From positions 124,001-188,000 of the forward strand of contig JABJGH010000030.1 in NCBI GenBank assembly GCA_018662365.1: a DNA stretch of 64,000 nucleotides, given 5' to 3'. Every line of letters begins with the position of its first letter. Positions within the stretch are counted from its first letter, which is position 1. The notes beneath the pieces are model-generated. The model ran no database searches and had not been told where the DNA came from. It worked only from the letters and a program-made list of their open reading frames with translations. The stretch is from Chloroflexota bacterium. GTDB taxonomy: Bacteria; Chloroflexota; Anaerolineae; Anaerolineales; UBA11579. The translations under genes were made by a program, and so were the position numbers. Of this stretch, positions 7,871-16,548 are shown one piece after another.

Positions 7871-8649
7871 TAGAAGGATACTCTCCTAAAAATAAAAGAA
7901 GGTGTGTGTTGAATTATCAGCATTAATAAACGCCACCAACCGGGTGTATAAATCGTTTGTTTTTTCTTCTTAATTCCTTTCCAGATTTGATCGGCTGCTT
8001 TTTCCGGGGAGATCACACCAAAGGTCGTTGAAGAATTTTTGAGAACTTCTGTATCAACAAAACCGGGTTTTACCGTGAGCACATGTACGCCATGCCGGGT
8101 AAGGCGATTGCGTAAAGCCTCTAAATAAGTGATCAGGCCAGCCTTTGAGGTGTTATAACCCGGATTGCCCACTCGCCCACGGTCCCCTGCAACTGAGGTA
8201 ATTCCGACGATCTTGCCTGCGCCCATCCGCTCAAAAAATATCGCTGCTTGCCCTAACCATGCCATAGCACCTAATAAATTGATTTCGATCATTTCTCGAT
8301 CTTTTTCAAAATCATATTCATTTTGAGCGACTGGATTCATTACTCCAGAAACGTAGACGATGAGGTCCAGGTTTTTATAATCAGTCAATATTTTCTGAAA
8401 GGTTTTGGGGATTTGATCAAATTTTCTGACATCATGTACATAGGCGATAGCGCGGGTTTCTCCGATTGCCTGGTTGATCTCCTCACAAACCGTATTCAAT
8501 TCTTTTTTCCTTCGACCTAAAAGTGCCACGACATGTCCTTCTTTGGCCAGTTTCATTGCAGTCGCGGCACCTATCCCCGATGAAGCGCCTAAAACGATCG
8601 CCCTAGGTTTTGGGTCTAAAGGAAAATCAACAGGTAAAGATACACTCAT
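7870..8649 (-). CDS. Short-chain dehydrogenase/reductase, DprE2-like partner of the preceding flavoprotein
   Basis: Classical SDR of 259 residues. The cofactor motif GASSGIG is at 21-27, the catalytic Ser is near 152 (ITSVAGDRG), and the Tyr165-x3-Lys169 pair lies in NPGYNTSKAG. VKPGFVDTEVL follows, and the C-terminal amphipathic tail (WWRLLMLIIQHTPSFIFRRV) is typical of DprE2-type and other membrane-associated SDRs. The gene is translationally coupled to the flavoprotein gene downstream, which suggests a two-step epimerisation (oxidation then reduction) of a polyprenyl-phosphate sugar. GGAGAAA precedes ATG 8649. The substrate is an inference. Confidence 0.82.
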   Translation of the reverse strand: MSVSLPVDFPLDPKPRAIVLGASSGIGAATAMKLAKEGHVVALLGRRKKELNTVCEEINQAIGETRAIAYVHDVRKFDQIPKTFQKILTDYKNLDLIVYVSGVMNPVAQNEYDFEKDREMIEINLLGAMAWLGQAAIFFERMGAGKIVGITSVAGDRGRVGNPGYNTSKAGLITYLEALRNRLTRHGVHVLTVKPGFVDTEVLKNSSTTFGVISPEKAADQIWKGIKKKKQTIYTPGWWRLLMLIIQHTPSFIFRRVSF

Positions 8650-8901
8650 CGATTATTTCTCCAAGATTTCAAGTATTTTTCATCTTAAGCATTAATTATT
8701 ATACTCTCGTCCCCTCTCAAAACATATCTGGAATCGAGCTAATTCGCTGACATTTCCATGTGAAACCAATGGCAGACTAAACAGGTCTCCCCATGAAATA
8801 ATAATAAATAATAAAAATATTCCACTCTTCATTGATTTTTATAGACTAGTTATTTCTTTGCTATAATTACCAATTACACTCAAATCTTAAGGTAAATATC
8901 C

Positions 8902-9618
8902 ATGACAAATAATTTTCCACATCCCAAAAGTGTATTAGTAATCAGTGCCCACCCAGATGACCCGGAATTTGGAGCCGCGGGTACGGTTGCATTCTTGGCG
9001 AAACAAGGGGCTGAAGTTGTATATGTACTGGTCACAGATGGCAGCAAGGGGAGCGCCGAGCCTAATATGACCAAAGAAAAACTTATTGCCATGCGGCAAG
9101 AAGAACAAAAAAATGCGGCAAAAAAGCTAGGGGTTTCCAAGGTGGTTTTTTTGGGTCAGCCCGACGGGGAAGTGCGCAATACCGATGAATTACGAGAATT
9201 GATTGTTCGTCAGATCAGAATCCATAAACCTGATGTGCTTTTTACCCATGATCCCACATCTAGGATTATCAATAATTCTTATCTCAATCATACCGACCAT
9301 CGAGTTGTGGGGGATACCGTACTGGATTCCGTGTTTCCACTAGCAAGGGACCGCTTGAATTTTCCTAAACACGAAAAGGAAGGACTCGAACCCCATAAAG
9401 TTTTAGACGTATTTCTTTTCTTCACTAATGAACCGAATTATTGGGTAGATATTAGTGATACTGTCCAGTTAAAGGTTGCTGCACTTCAAGAACATAAAAG
9501 TCAAATTGGTGATCCAAATGATCTAGAAGAACGTATTCTCCAAAGATCACGAGATCGAGCCGAAAAAGTATCCTTTGAGCATGCAGAAATTTTTAGACGG
9601 ATACAACTCCCTAAATAG
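8902..9618 (+). CDS. PIG-L/LmbE family deacetylase
   Basis: Zinc-dependent de-N-acetylase family. The metal site motif SAHPDDPEFG is at residues 15-24 (His17, Asp19, Asp20), with the third ligand likely His in LNHTDHRVVGD (about residues 131-141). LVTDGSKGS and MRQEEQKNAAKKLGV are the conserved helix segments. The length of 238 residues is usual. These enzymes remove acetyl groups from N-acetylglucosamine-type substrates such as glycolipid or thiol precursors; the substrate here is unknown. It heads a plus-strand run; the next gene starts 33 bases downstream. TATAAT occurs at 8862-8867 without a good -35 box. Confidence 0.87.
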   Translation: MTNNFPHPKSVLVISAHPDDPEFGAAGTVAFLAKQGAEVVYVLVTDGSKGSAEPNMTKEKLIAMRQEEQKNAAKKLGVSKVVFLGQPDGEVRNTDELRELIVRQIRIHKPDVLFTHDPTSRIINNSYLNHTDHRVVGDTVLDSVFPLARDRLNFPKHEKEGLEPHKVLDVFLFFTNEPNYWVDISDTVQLKVAALQEHKSQIGDPNDLEERILQRSRDRAEKVSFEHAEIFRRIQLPK

Positions 9619-9651
9619 AATAATACTTACAAAACTAATTATCACAAACAT

Positions 9652-10635
9652 ATGACGTTAAAAACATATTATCCCCGAACAATTGCCGAAAATGCGCTAG
9701 AAGAATTGAAGAACCATCTCGATCCAGAAATCGAGGTGATCACCGGAACGGATATTCCTAGTCCAGCAGATTATGAAATATTGGTTGCCGGACGTCCTAC
9801 AAAAGAACAATTGGAAGCCAGTCCAAAACTGCACTCCCTTATCATCCCTTGGGCTGGGTTGGCCGTAGAGGCATCAACAATTATGGTCGACTATCCAGAA
9901 ATCAACATTCATAACCTGCACCATAATGCTGTCGCAACGGGTGAGACGGCAATGATGTTAATGTATACAGCTGCTAAACAAATTATTCCCATTGACCAGA
10001 TTTTTAGGAATAATGATTGGCGACCGCGTTATCAACCCAACCCTGCGAGACTACTCCATGGGAAAAACATCCTCATTTTAGGCTTTGGTTCAATTGGACA
10101 ATACATAGGCGGCGTTTGCCATGCAATGGGAATGACCGTAGATGCAATCAGAAGAAACGCAAGTAAAGAAAGTTCCTTTGACTACCCCGTGAATGTATAT
10201 CCCCCAGAAGATCTGCATAAACTTTTACCTAAATCCGAAGTCTTGATGATCACAGTGCCATTAACTGAGGAAACGAGAGGTCTGATCGGGGTAAAAGAGA
10301 TTGATCTGCTTCCAAAAAATTCGATCCTCATCAATGTGGGGCGCGCTTTAGTGGTCGATCCTGAAGCCCTCTATAATGCCCTCAAATCCAAAAAACTCCA
10401 TTCAGCGGGTATTGATGTTTGGTACAACTATCCTCCCGATGAAGAAAGTCGAGCAAACACCCCTCCAGCAGATTTTCCTTTCCATGAGCTTGAGAATATC
10501 GTGATGAGTCCCCATCGGGGAGGAGGGGCTGTTGAGATTGAACAATTGAGGATGAAACACCTGGCTGCCCTACTAAATACTGCCTCAAAGGGTGAAGTCA
10601 TGCAAAATAAGGTTGACTTAACCAGAGGATATTAG
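9652..10635 (+). CDS. D-isomer-specific 2-hydroxyacid dehydrogenase family protein
   Basis: NAD-dependent 2-hydroxyacid dehydrogenase of 327 residues. The Rossmann motif is ILGFGSIGQYIGG (about residues 142-154), the substrate Arg lies in LINVGRALVVD (about 225-235), and the catalytic His lies in MSPHRGGG near 285. The catalytic Glu is expected in the DVWYNYPPDEE segment, which is longer than usual. There is no clear ribosome binding site in front of ATG 9652, so translation may depend on the upstream PIG-L gene. The substrate is not predictable: glyoxylate, hydroxypyruvate and phosphoglycerate members share these motifs. Confidence 0.85.
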   Translation: MTLKTYYPRTIAENALEELKNHLDPEIEVITGTDIPSPADYEILVAGRPTKEQLEASPKLHSLIIPWAGLAVEASTIMVDYPEINIHNLHHNAVATGETAMMLMYTAAKQIIPIDQIFRNNDWRPRYQPNPARLLHGKNILILGFGSIGQYIGGVCHAMGMTVDAIRRNASKESSFDYPVNVYPPEDLHKLLPKSEVLMITVPLTEETRGLIGVKEIDLLPKNSILINVGRALVVDPEALYNALKSKKLHSAGIDVWYNYPPDEESRANTPPADFPFHELENIVMSPHRGGGAVEIEQLRMKHLAALLNTASKGEVMQNKVDLTRGY

Positions 10636-10734
10636 TCTCAAAAAAAATGGGGGACGGCAATCAGGGGTGGCTATCGAATCCCGAATCTTGTAGAATAAAC
10701 TGAAAGGATCATTATCCTTTTTAAAGGTGGCTTT

Positions 10735-11319
10735 TTGGAACCAACTCAAGTAGATAAACTGGGGAACCGTTTTGAAATGGCAATCGAGATGGCCCTCAGA
10801 CTTCATAAATCTCTGGTCCGAAAGACCAGAGAAATCCCTTACCTCGCCCATCTTCTTGCAGTTACAGCCTTGGTACTTCAGGACGGGGGAAGCGAAGATG
10901 AGGCAATTGCAGCTTTGCTTCACGACGCGCCAGAAGACCAAGGTGGTATAGAAACGCTTACTTTGATCCAAGAGAAGTTTGGCAAAAATGTATTTCAAAT
11001 CGTTGAGGCTTGCAGTGATACCTTTGATGTTCCAAAACCCGAATGGCGGCCCCGAAAGGAAGCGCACCTTGAAGAAGTCAAAAAGGCGTCCTCTTCTGTC
11101 CATAGAGTCATCGCTGCGGATAAGTTACATAATGCAAGATCCCTGTTGCGTGATCTAAAAGAATATGGAAATCTCCTTTGGGAAAAATTCAATGGGGGAA
11201 AAGAGGGAAGCATTTGGTATTTACAAAGTATGCATGAAATCTTAACTGAAAAACATCCAGGGTATCTTACAGATGAACTTGGAAAAGTATTGAAAGAAAT
11301 AGAAAATTTTGCTAATTAA
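10735..11319 (+). CDS. HD-domain protein resembling the (p)ppGpp hydrolase domain of SpoT (small alarmone hydrolase-like)
   Basis: A 194-residue single-domain HD hydrolase. The order of motifs follows the RelA/SpoT hydrolase domain: His in PYLAHLLAV, the HD pair in ALLHDAPEDQGG with the downstream E-D, and ADKLHNARSLLRDL, matching the ADRLHNMRTL motif. No synthetase domain is present, so it may be a stand-alone alarmone or related nucleotide pyrophosphohydrolase (MESH1 type). The start is taken as TTG 10735, four bases after AAAGGTGG; ATG 10777 is the alternative but lacks a ribosome binding site. The next gene follows after 23 bases. Confidence 0.75.
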   Translation: MEPTQVDKLGNRFEMAIEMALRLHKSLVRKTREIPYLAHLLAVTALVLQDGGSEDEAIAALLHDAPEDQGGIETLTLIQEKFGKNVFQIVEACSDTFDVPKPEWRPRKEAHLEEVKKASSSVHRVIAADKLHNARSLLRDLKEYGNLLWEKFNGGKEGSIWYLQSMHEILTEKHPGYLTDELGKVLKEIENFAN

Positions 11320-11342
11320 AGATTTGTTTAAACAGGTGGCCC

Positions 11343-11708
11343 ATGAGCATTAACGCAATTAATTTTAATCAAAAACTGGAACTATTCAATGAGCATTGGA
11401 CACCAAAAATCATTGCTCAATTAAATGATTATCATTTCAAGCTCGTAAAGGTTCAGGGGGAATTTGTATGGCACGACCACCCTGAAACGGATGAGGTTTT
11501 TATTGTGCTAAAAGGAAACCTACATATTGCTATGGATAATGAAACGATCCTCATCAAAGAGGGGGAGATGGTGGTCATCCCAAAAGGGGTCAGACATAAA
11601 CCCTTTGCAGAGAAAGAATGTCATGTGTTGTTGGTAGAACCCGCAGGAACCATAAACACCGGGGAGCTAAAGGAGGATTTAACCGCACCGAATGATGCCT
11701 GGATTTAA
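11343..11708 (+). CDS. Cupin-domain protein
   Basis: A 121-residue single cupin barrel. Motif 1 reads WHDHPETDEVFIVLKG, giving two His and a Glu as metal ligands; motif 2 is IPKGVRHKPFAEKE with a third His. It ends in LLVEPAGTINTG, a tail frequent in small cupins that act as isomerases or mannose-6-phosphate-isomerase-like proteins. GGTGG lies four bases upstream of ATG 11343, and the gene follows the HD hydrolase after 23 bases, so the two may be co-transcribed. No substrate can be assigned. Confidence 0.85.
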   Translation: MSINAINFNQKLELFNEHWTPKIIAQLNDYHFKLVKVQGEFVWHDHPETDEVFIVLKGNLHIAMDNETILIKEGEMVVIPKGVRHKPFAEKECHVLLVEPAGTINTGELKEDLTAPNDAWI

Positions 11709-11803
11709 TTTCGCCCTACCCACCTATTCTAAGCCCTGATATAATTTTTCTGAATTAACTCATAATAATGTGTAATCGAATTAAATCATTATTTACAATT
11801 TAG

Positions 11804-11829
11804 GAGGTCACCGGATTATCGGTCGCCTC
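11804..11829 (+). terminator. Hairpin with T-tract in the leader of moaA
   Basis: GAGG-TC-ACCG pairs with CGGT-CG-CCTC around GATTAT and is followed by TATTTTTATC. It ends about 20 bases before the moaA start, so it may terminate the cupin transcript or attenuate moaA. I do not see the multi-helix fold of a Moco riboswitch. Confidence 0.5.
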
Positions 11830-11851
11830 TATTTTTATCTGATGGAGAGCT

Positions 11852-12865
11852 ATGCAGCCTGAAATTAAAGATACCCTGGGAAGAGCGTTGCGTGATCTGC
11901 GAATTTCCCTGACAGACCGTTGTAATTTTCGCTGCACCTACTGCATGCCAAAATCAATTTTTGGACGCGAATATCAGTTTTTACCCAAAGAACAACTTTT
12001 AACTTTTGAAGAAATTACTCGATTAGTAAAAATCTTTGCTTCATTAGGCACTCAGAAATTGCGCTTAACTGGGGGAGAACCCCTCTTAAGAAAAGATGTT
12101 GAAATTCTCATAAGCCAATTAGCCCAAATTCCAGAAGTGGCAGATTTTGCCCTGACTTCCAATGGTTCTTCACCCATAAAAAGAGTGCAAGAATTGAAGG
12201 ATGCAGGACTAAGACGAATGACCATCAGCCTCGATTCCCTGGACAACAAAGTTTTTCAAGAAATGAATGACGTAGATTTTCCTGTATCACGGGTGGTGGA
12301 ATGGATCGACAAAGTTGTTGAAGTAGGCATGACCCCGGTGAAGATCAATATGGTCGTCAAAAGGGGCGTTAATGAAGATAGCATATTGCCAATGGCCAAA
12401 CACTTTGATCAGCCCGACACAATTTTAAGATTTATTGAGTATATGGACGTCGGAAGTAGTAATGGTTGGCGATTAGATGATGTGCTGACCGCAAAAGAAA
12501 TCCTCAATATGATTCACAAAGAAATGCCGATCGAACCCCTCAAGGCTAATTATGTTGGTGAAGTAGCAAAGAGATGGCGCTTTAAGGAAAGCGGAAATGA
12601 ATTTGGGGTGATCGCCTCGGTATCTCAACCATTTTGTGGAGATTGCACCAGAGCTCGTTTGTCTGCTGATGGTTCACTTTATACTTGCTTGTTTGCCATT
12701 CAGGGGCATGACCTAAAATCACTATTGAGGAGTGGTGCTAGCGATAACGAGGTATCCGAATCCATTGCAAACGTTTGGAAAAAACGGAGCGATCATTATT
12801 CTGAAGTTCGCTCCTCAAAAACAGATGACCTCCCCAAGGTCGAAATGTCTTTTATAGGTGGATAA
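11852..12865 (+). CDS. moaA: GTP 3',8-cyclase (molybdenum cofactor biosynthesis protein A)
   Basis: Radical SAM enzyme that, with MoaC, converts GTP to cyclic pyranopterin monophosphate. The N-terminal SAM-binding cluster motif CNFRCTYCMP gives Cys24, Cys28 and Cys31; LRLTGGEPLLRKD is the GGEP SAM-binding motif. The second cluster that binds GTP uses Cys262, Cys265 and Cys279 (FCGDCTRARLS...YTC), and the protein ends in the Gly-Gly tail that MoaA needs for activity. The length of 337 residues is normal. TGATGGAGAG precedes ATG 11852. No other moa or mog gene is in the window. Confidence 0.96.
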   Translation: MQPEIKDTLGRALRDLRISLTDRCNFRCTYCMPKSIFGREYQFLPKEQLLTFEEITRLVKIFASLGTQKLRLTGGEPLLRKDVEILISQLAQIPEVADFALTSNGSSPIKRVQELKDAGLRRMTISLDSLDNKVFQEMNDVDFPVSRVVEWIDKVVEVGMTPVKINMVVKRGVNEDSILPMAKHFDQPDTILRFIEYMDVGSSNGWRLDDVLTAKEILNMIHKEMPIEPLKANYVGEVAKRWRFKESGNEFGVIASVSQPFCGDCTRARLSADGSLYTCLFAIQGHDLKSLLRSGASDNEVSESIANVWKKRSDHYSEVRSSKTDDLPKVEMSFIGG

Positions 12866-13582
12866 TTGAAAATTCCAGAAGGAATCACCACAGTATTATT
12901 TGATTTAGATGGCACCTTACGTCACCATGATCCAAATGGATTTGATCTATTTTTGGAATATGCGGCTGATCTTGGCATACCTATCGATTCTGGTGCACGG
13001 CAAAAGATTGGGCAATGGACTCATAAATATTGGGCAAATTCTGAATGCTTGGTTAACGACAAAAAGGCATTTAATTCTGAAAATGGAGAATTCTGGCAAA
13101 ATTATGCCAAAAGACAATTTGAAGCCTTCGGGATCGAAACAGAGCAAGCTTTTGCATGGGCCCCTGCTGCACAAAAATTTATGGAAAAGAAATTTAGGCC
13201 GGAAGATGTAATCTATAAAAATGTGTATGAGACCTTGCAAATATTGAAAGAAAAACCCTATCACCTCGGCCTGGTTACAAATCGTAGTCAACCGATTGAT
13301 GAATATCTAAATGAAAAAGGTTTGACAGAATATTTTGACTTCTATTTTCATGCAGGTGAAATTGATGCATGGAAGCCAAATCCTAAAATATTCGAGCATG
13401 CGCTAAACCTCGCCAATGCTGAAGCCAATGAGGCGATCTATATTGGGGATAATTATTATGCCGATGTCGTTGGTGCTCGCAATGCAAGTATTTTTCCTGT
13501 CCTCTTGGATAAAGATGGCATTTTCCCAGAAGCTGATTGTAAAGTCATCCAAAAAATTGTTGAGCTTCAAGAATATTTATAA
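12866..13582 (+). CDS. HAD-superfamily hydrolase (subfamily IA)
   Basis: Phosphatase-like HAD protein of 238 residues. Motif I is VLFDLDGTLRHHD (about residues 10-22, nucleophile Asp13), motif II is LGLVTNRSQP, motif III Lys is in DAWKPNPKIFEHAL, and motif IV is YIGDNYYADVVGARNA. A helical cap lies between motif I and II. The start is TTG 12866 directly after the moaA stop, with AGGTGG five bases upstream inside the moaA end, so translation is coupled. The substrate is unknown; phosphoglycolate-type phosphatases are the nearest in motif layout. Confidence 0.85.
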   Translation: MKIPEGITTVLFDLDGTLRHHDPNGFDLFLEYAADLGIPIDSGARQKIGQWTHKYWANSECLVNDKKAFNSENGEFWQNYAKRQFEAFGIETEQAFAWAPAAQKFMEKKFRPEDVIYKNVYETLQILKEKPYHLGLVTNRSQPIDEYLNEKGLTEYFDFYFHAGEIDAWKPNPKIFEHALNLANAEANEAIYIGDNYYADVVGARNASIFPVLLDKDGIFPEADCKVIQKIVELQEYL

Positions 13583-13590
13583 TCACCCAA

Positions 13591-14217
13591 ATGTTAAATA
13601 AGCCTAGATTATCACGTTCTTTTTTTGATCGGGACACACTTATGGTTGCTCGTGAACTTTTAGGCTGCAAACTTGTACATATAGAAAATGGCAAAAAAAT
13701 TTCTGGGATCATCATCGAATCTGAGGGATATTGCGGGGAAACCGATTTGGGGTGTCATGCGAAGGCGGGAAGAACCAAAAGAACAAGTGTGATGTACGGT
13801 CCTCCTGGATTCTCTTTTGTATATTTCACCTATGGGAATCATTGGATGTTCAATACGGTTACCCGTGAGGTTGACCAACCTGAAGCAGTATTGATCAGGG
13901 GCATCATTCCAACCGAAGGGATTGACATCATTGAATCTCGTCGAGGAAAACAACCCCGAAAACTTTGGACAGACGGTCCTGGAAAATTAGCTCAAGCATT
14001 GGGTTTGAATGGGGAGCATAATAATTTAGACCTGACGACTGGGGATGCAACATTATTTATCGAAAAGGGGATTTCAATCCCGAATAGGTTCGTAACCACC
14101 TCCCCGCGCATTGGGTTATACTCTGTGCCTGAACCCTGGAAAAGCATTCCTTGGCGTTACCTCGCCAAACTTCCAGAAGAGTGGCTAAGTAAAAATTTGT
14201 TGGAGGAACACAAATGA
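13591..14217 (+). CDS. mpg: DNA-3-methyladenine glycosylase (AAG/MPG family)
   Basis: Base-excision repair glycosylase that removes 3-methyladenine and other alkylated or deaminated purines. Characteristic stretches are ARELLGCKLVH near the N-terminus, IIIESEGYCGETDLGCHA with the catalytic Glu, RTKRTSVMYGPPGFSFVYFTYGNHWMFN, and TDGPGKLAQALGLNGEHN near residue 130. The length of 208 residues is typical. There is no clear ribosome binding site; the start eight bases after the HAD stop suggests coupling. The stop overlaps the fabI start by four bases (ATGA). Confidence 0.93.
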   Translation: MLNKPRLSRSFFDRDTLMVARELLGCKLVHIENGKKISGIIIESEGYCGETDLGCHAKAGRTKRTSVMYGPPGFSFVYFTYGNHWMFNTVTREVDQPEAVLIRGIIPTEGIDIIESRRGKQPRKLWTDGPGKLAQALGLNGEHNNLDLTTGDATLFIEKGISIPNRFVTTSPRIGLYSVPEPWKSIPWRYLAKLPEEWLSKNLLEEHK

Positions 14218-15002
14218 AATTATTAGAAGGAAAGAATGCCTTAGTTTTTGGGCTTGCCAATAAACGCTCGATTGCCTGGGGAATTACCCAAGCCTTCCAT
14301 GAACATGGCGCTAATATAGGCATCAGCTATGCTGGCGAAGTGCTTAAAAAGCGAGCAGTACCATTGGCAGATTCATTAGGTATCGATTTTGTCGAATCTT
14401 GTGATGTGTCAAGTGATGAACAGATCGCACAAGTAGCAGAAAAGGCCAAAGCCCATTTTGGAGAGATCGATATCATAGTTCATGCGATCGCATTCGCAAA
14501 CCGAGATGAACTGACCGGACCTTATTACGATACGAGCAGGGAAGGATTTAGAATGGCTATGGATATTAGTGTCTATTCCTTTGTTAGACTTTCCCATGCT
14601 TTCCAACCACTTCTCAGAAAAGGCGCTTCCTTAATGACCCTAACCTATTATGGCGCGGAAAAAGTCGTGCCCAGTTATAACGTGATGGGTGTGGCCAAAG
14701 CTGCCCTAGAAGCCTCCACCCGCTATATGGCTCGAGATTTTGGACCCCAGGGTATTCGTGTAAATGCGATCTCTGCTGGCCCGATAAGAACTCTCGCCGC
14801 CGCCGGTGTTGGAGGATTCAAAGCCATGCATAGAAAGTTTGTAGATATGGCACCTCTGCGACAGGAAATTACTATAGAAGATGTGGGTGGAACAGCTGTT
14901 TATCTGGCATCCGATCTCTCCGCTAAAACCACTGGAGAAGTGATCTATGTTGATTCGGGGTACAATATTATTGGAATTCCAGAAAATTTTGATGATGATT
15001 AA
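14214..15002 (+). CDS. fabI: Enoyl-[acyl-carrier-protein] reductase (NADH), FabI type
   Basis: Last reductive step of each fatty-acid elongation cycle. The N-terminus GLANKRSIAWGITQAF is the FabI cofactor motif. The catalytic Tyr-x6-Lys is in PSYNVMGVAKAALEAS (about residues 157-168), with the second conserved Tyr in TYYGAEKVVP. AGPIRTLAAAGV is the substrate-loop region. The length of 262 residues is normal. GGAGGAACACAAATG gives a strong start inside the end of the glycosylase gene. All key residues are present. Confidence 0.95.
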   Translation: MKLLEGKNALVFGLANKRSIAWGITQAFHEHGANIGISYAGEVLKKRAVPLADSLGIDFVESCDVSSDEQIAQVAEKAKAHFGEIDIIVHAIAFANRDELTGPYYDTSREGFRMAMDISVYSFVRLSHAFQPLLRKGASLMTLTYYGAEKVVPSYNVMGVAKAALEASTRYMARDFGPQGIRVNAISAGPIRTLAAAGVGGFKAMHRKFVDMAPLRQEITIEDVGGTAVYLASDLSAKTTGEVIYVDSGYNIIGIPENFDDD

Positions 15003-15011
15003 TAGGTAAAT

Positions 15012-15449
15012 ATGTTTCGAAAAAAAGAAGAAATTGAAGGGCTAAACAACGAACCTGGATCACAAATTGAGAGAATTACATCTGTTTTAGGGGATGGGGT
15101 GAATTACACTGGAAAACTATCTGGACAGGGTGGGATTCGGATCGAAAGTGCCTTCGAGGGAGAGATTTCCCTAAACGGTTTGTTGGTGGTGGGCTCAACA
15201 GGGCGCATTACATGTGAAGAGATACATGCCACAAGTGTAATTGTAGCAGGTGCAGTAAGAGGAAATATTGTCGCCGATAAAGTTGAAATTCGCAGTACTG
15301 GTCGCGTTTGGGGAAGCGTAACAACGATCGCCTTTTCTACAGAAGAGGGAGCTTTTTTGCGAGGCAATATTCAAATGGAAGAAAAGTTGGATCTTGCATT
15401 TTTCGAGGAAGACAGCCCTGGGAAACCTGAAGAATTAACAAAAGAATAA
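15012..15449 (+). CDS. Bactofilin-family polymer-forming protein
   Basis: A 145-residue right-handed beta-helix protein (formerly DUF583). The core from about residue 22 to 118 shows the short repeating hydrophobic/glycine pattern (GVNYTGKLSGQGGIRIESAFEGEISLNGLL and on, ending VWGSVTTIAF) that forms bactofilin filaments at the membrane. The charged N- and C-terminal tails are non-repetitive. Bactofilins scaffold cell-shape and wall-synthesis proteins. It follows fabI after ten bases, and a perfect terminator closes the run. Confidence 0.88.
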   Translation: MFRKKEEIEGLNNEPGSQIERITSVLGDGVNYTGKLSGQGGIRIESAFEGEISLNGLLVVGSTGRITCEEIHATSVIVAGAVRGNIVADKVEIRSTGRVWGSVTTIAFSTEEGAFLRGNIQMEEKLDLAFFEEDSPGKPEELTKE

Positions 15450-15468
15450 GTTAGATACAATTAAATAT

Positions 15469-15500
15469 AAAAGCCCTCAATATTAATATTGAGGGCTTTT
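15469..15500. terminator. Bidirectional terminator (perfect 32-base palindrome)
   Basis: AAAAGCCCTCAATATT is followed at once by its exact complement, then TTTT. It serves the bactofilin gene and the convergent epimerase gene. Confidence 0.88.
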
Positions 15501-15518
15501 TTTTATTCAATTCGTCAA

Positions 15519-16445
15519 TTATATTTTAAATCTGGGGTCTTCAGACAGTGTTTTTTCCAATCCTTCTTGCAATTTGATTTTTGGTGTAAATTTCAACTTT
15601 TTCTTGGCAAGAGTAATATCCGCGCACAACCTTGAAACGCCCGAATCGCTACGGGGGGTATAAAGTAATTCTGCATTATCCCCTGTTAATTTTTGAGTCA
15701 TTTCGGCAATTTCGCGCACGCTTGTTTCTTTCCCACTGCCTATGTTGATCACATTCTGATTGATGTCTGGCGCGGTAGCTGCAGCAACCATTGACCGAAC
15801 GACATCATCCACATAAATATAATCTCGGGTTTGCTGGCCATCCCCATGTACGACTAATGATCCCCCTCGCAACCCCTGACGCAGAAAATTAGGAATCACT
15901 GGCGGGTGGGATGGAGGAATATGTTGTCCAGGGCCATAGGCATTGAAAACCCGTAAACTCACGGTGTCAATTCCCCAAAGATTGCCGATCGTGTTCACAT
16001 AATATTCAGCAGCAAGTTTCGAAACCGCGTACGGAGAATGAGGAGATGGAAGGGCAGATTCTTTTACTGGTTGATCTTGATTATCCCCATATACAGCTCC
16101 TGATGAGATTAATACGACACGTCCAACCCCCACATCTCTCATTGCTTCCATTAAGCTGACAGTCCCCCCCACATTGACTGCATTATATTCAAGAGGATAT
16201 AAAATGGATTCAGAAACGGAAACCCTCGCAGCAAGATGATAGACACAATCTACCTCTTGAAGCAATGTCCAAAGTTTTGGCCGGTCATTTACATCCCCGC
16301 GGGTAAAATGAACATCGTCGAATAAGACTTGGGGTTCACCTGTTGACAGATCATCAAGCCCCCGAACCTGGTGTCCTTCACGAGCCAAACAATTAGCTAG
16401 TGCAGAGCCCAAAAATCCTGCAGCCCCAGTGATAAGAAACTTCAT
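15519..16445 (-). CDS. NAD-dependent epimerase/dehydratase (UDP-glucose 4-epimerase-like)
   Basis: Extended SDR of 308 residues. The cofactor motif is ITGAAGFLGSAL at the N-terminus, the DDLSTG segment follows strand 2, the catalytic Ser is in LISSGAVYG, and the Tyr-x3-Lys is in SPYAVSKLAAEYY. The C-terminal half has RDYIYVDDVVRSMVAA and INIGSGKETSVREI, typical of GalE/RfbB-like enzymes that act on nucleotide sugars. The product (4-epimer, 4,6-dehydro- or other) is not decided. A role in surface glycan synthesis is likely. It stands alone between two terminator or promoter regions. Confidence 0.87.
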   Translation of the reverse strand: MKFLITGAAGFLGSALANCLAREGHQVRGLDDLSTGEPQVLFDDVHFTRGDVNDRPKLWTLLQEVDCVYHLAARVSVSESILYPLEYNAVNVGGTVSLMEAMRDVGVGRVVLISSGAVYGDNQDQPVKESALPSPHSPYAVSKLAAEYYVNTIGNLWGIDTVSLRVFNAYGPGQHIPPSHPPVIPNFLRQGLRGGSLVVHGDGQQTRDYIYVDDVVRSMVAAATAPDINQNVINIGSGKETSVREIAEMTQKLTGDNAELLYTPRSDSGVSRLCADITLAKKKLKFTPKIKLQEGLEKTLSEDPRFKI

Positions 16446-16512
16446 TTTTTCAATCTATCCTTTTTAGAATTGCGATTTGGATTATAGCATGTCAGCTATG
16501 AGAAAATAAGAT

Positions 16513-16541
16513 TTGACGGCTCCCTAACTTCAATGTATCAT
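16513..16541 (+). promoter_or_regulatory. Promoter placing the transcription start at the ATG (leaderless mRNA)
   Basis: TTGACG (16513-16518), a 17-base spacer and TATCAT (16536-16541) form a good sigma-70 promoter. The -10 box ends only seven bases before ATG 16549, so the transcript should begin at or next to the start codon. There is no Shine-Dalgarno sequence, which agrees with a leaderless message. Confidence 0.65.
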
Positions 16542-16548
16542 CCCCATT

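Noticed and set aside
8880..9140. 86-residue minus-strand ORF over the PIG-L gene start
   Set aside because: It is a shadow of the PIG-L coding region, which has clear motifs on the plus strand.
11740..11851. Molybdenum-cofactor riboswitch upstream of moaA
   Set aside because: Only one hairpin with a T-tract is visible; the leader is too short and lacks the multi-stem Moco fold.
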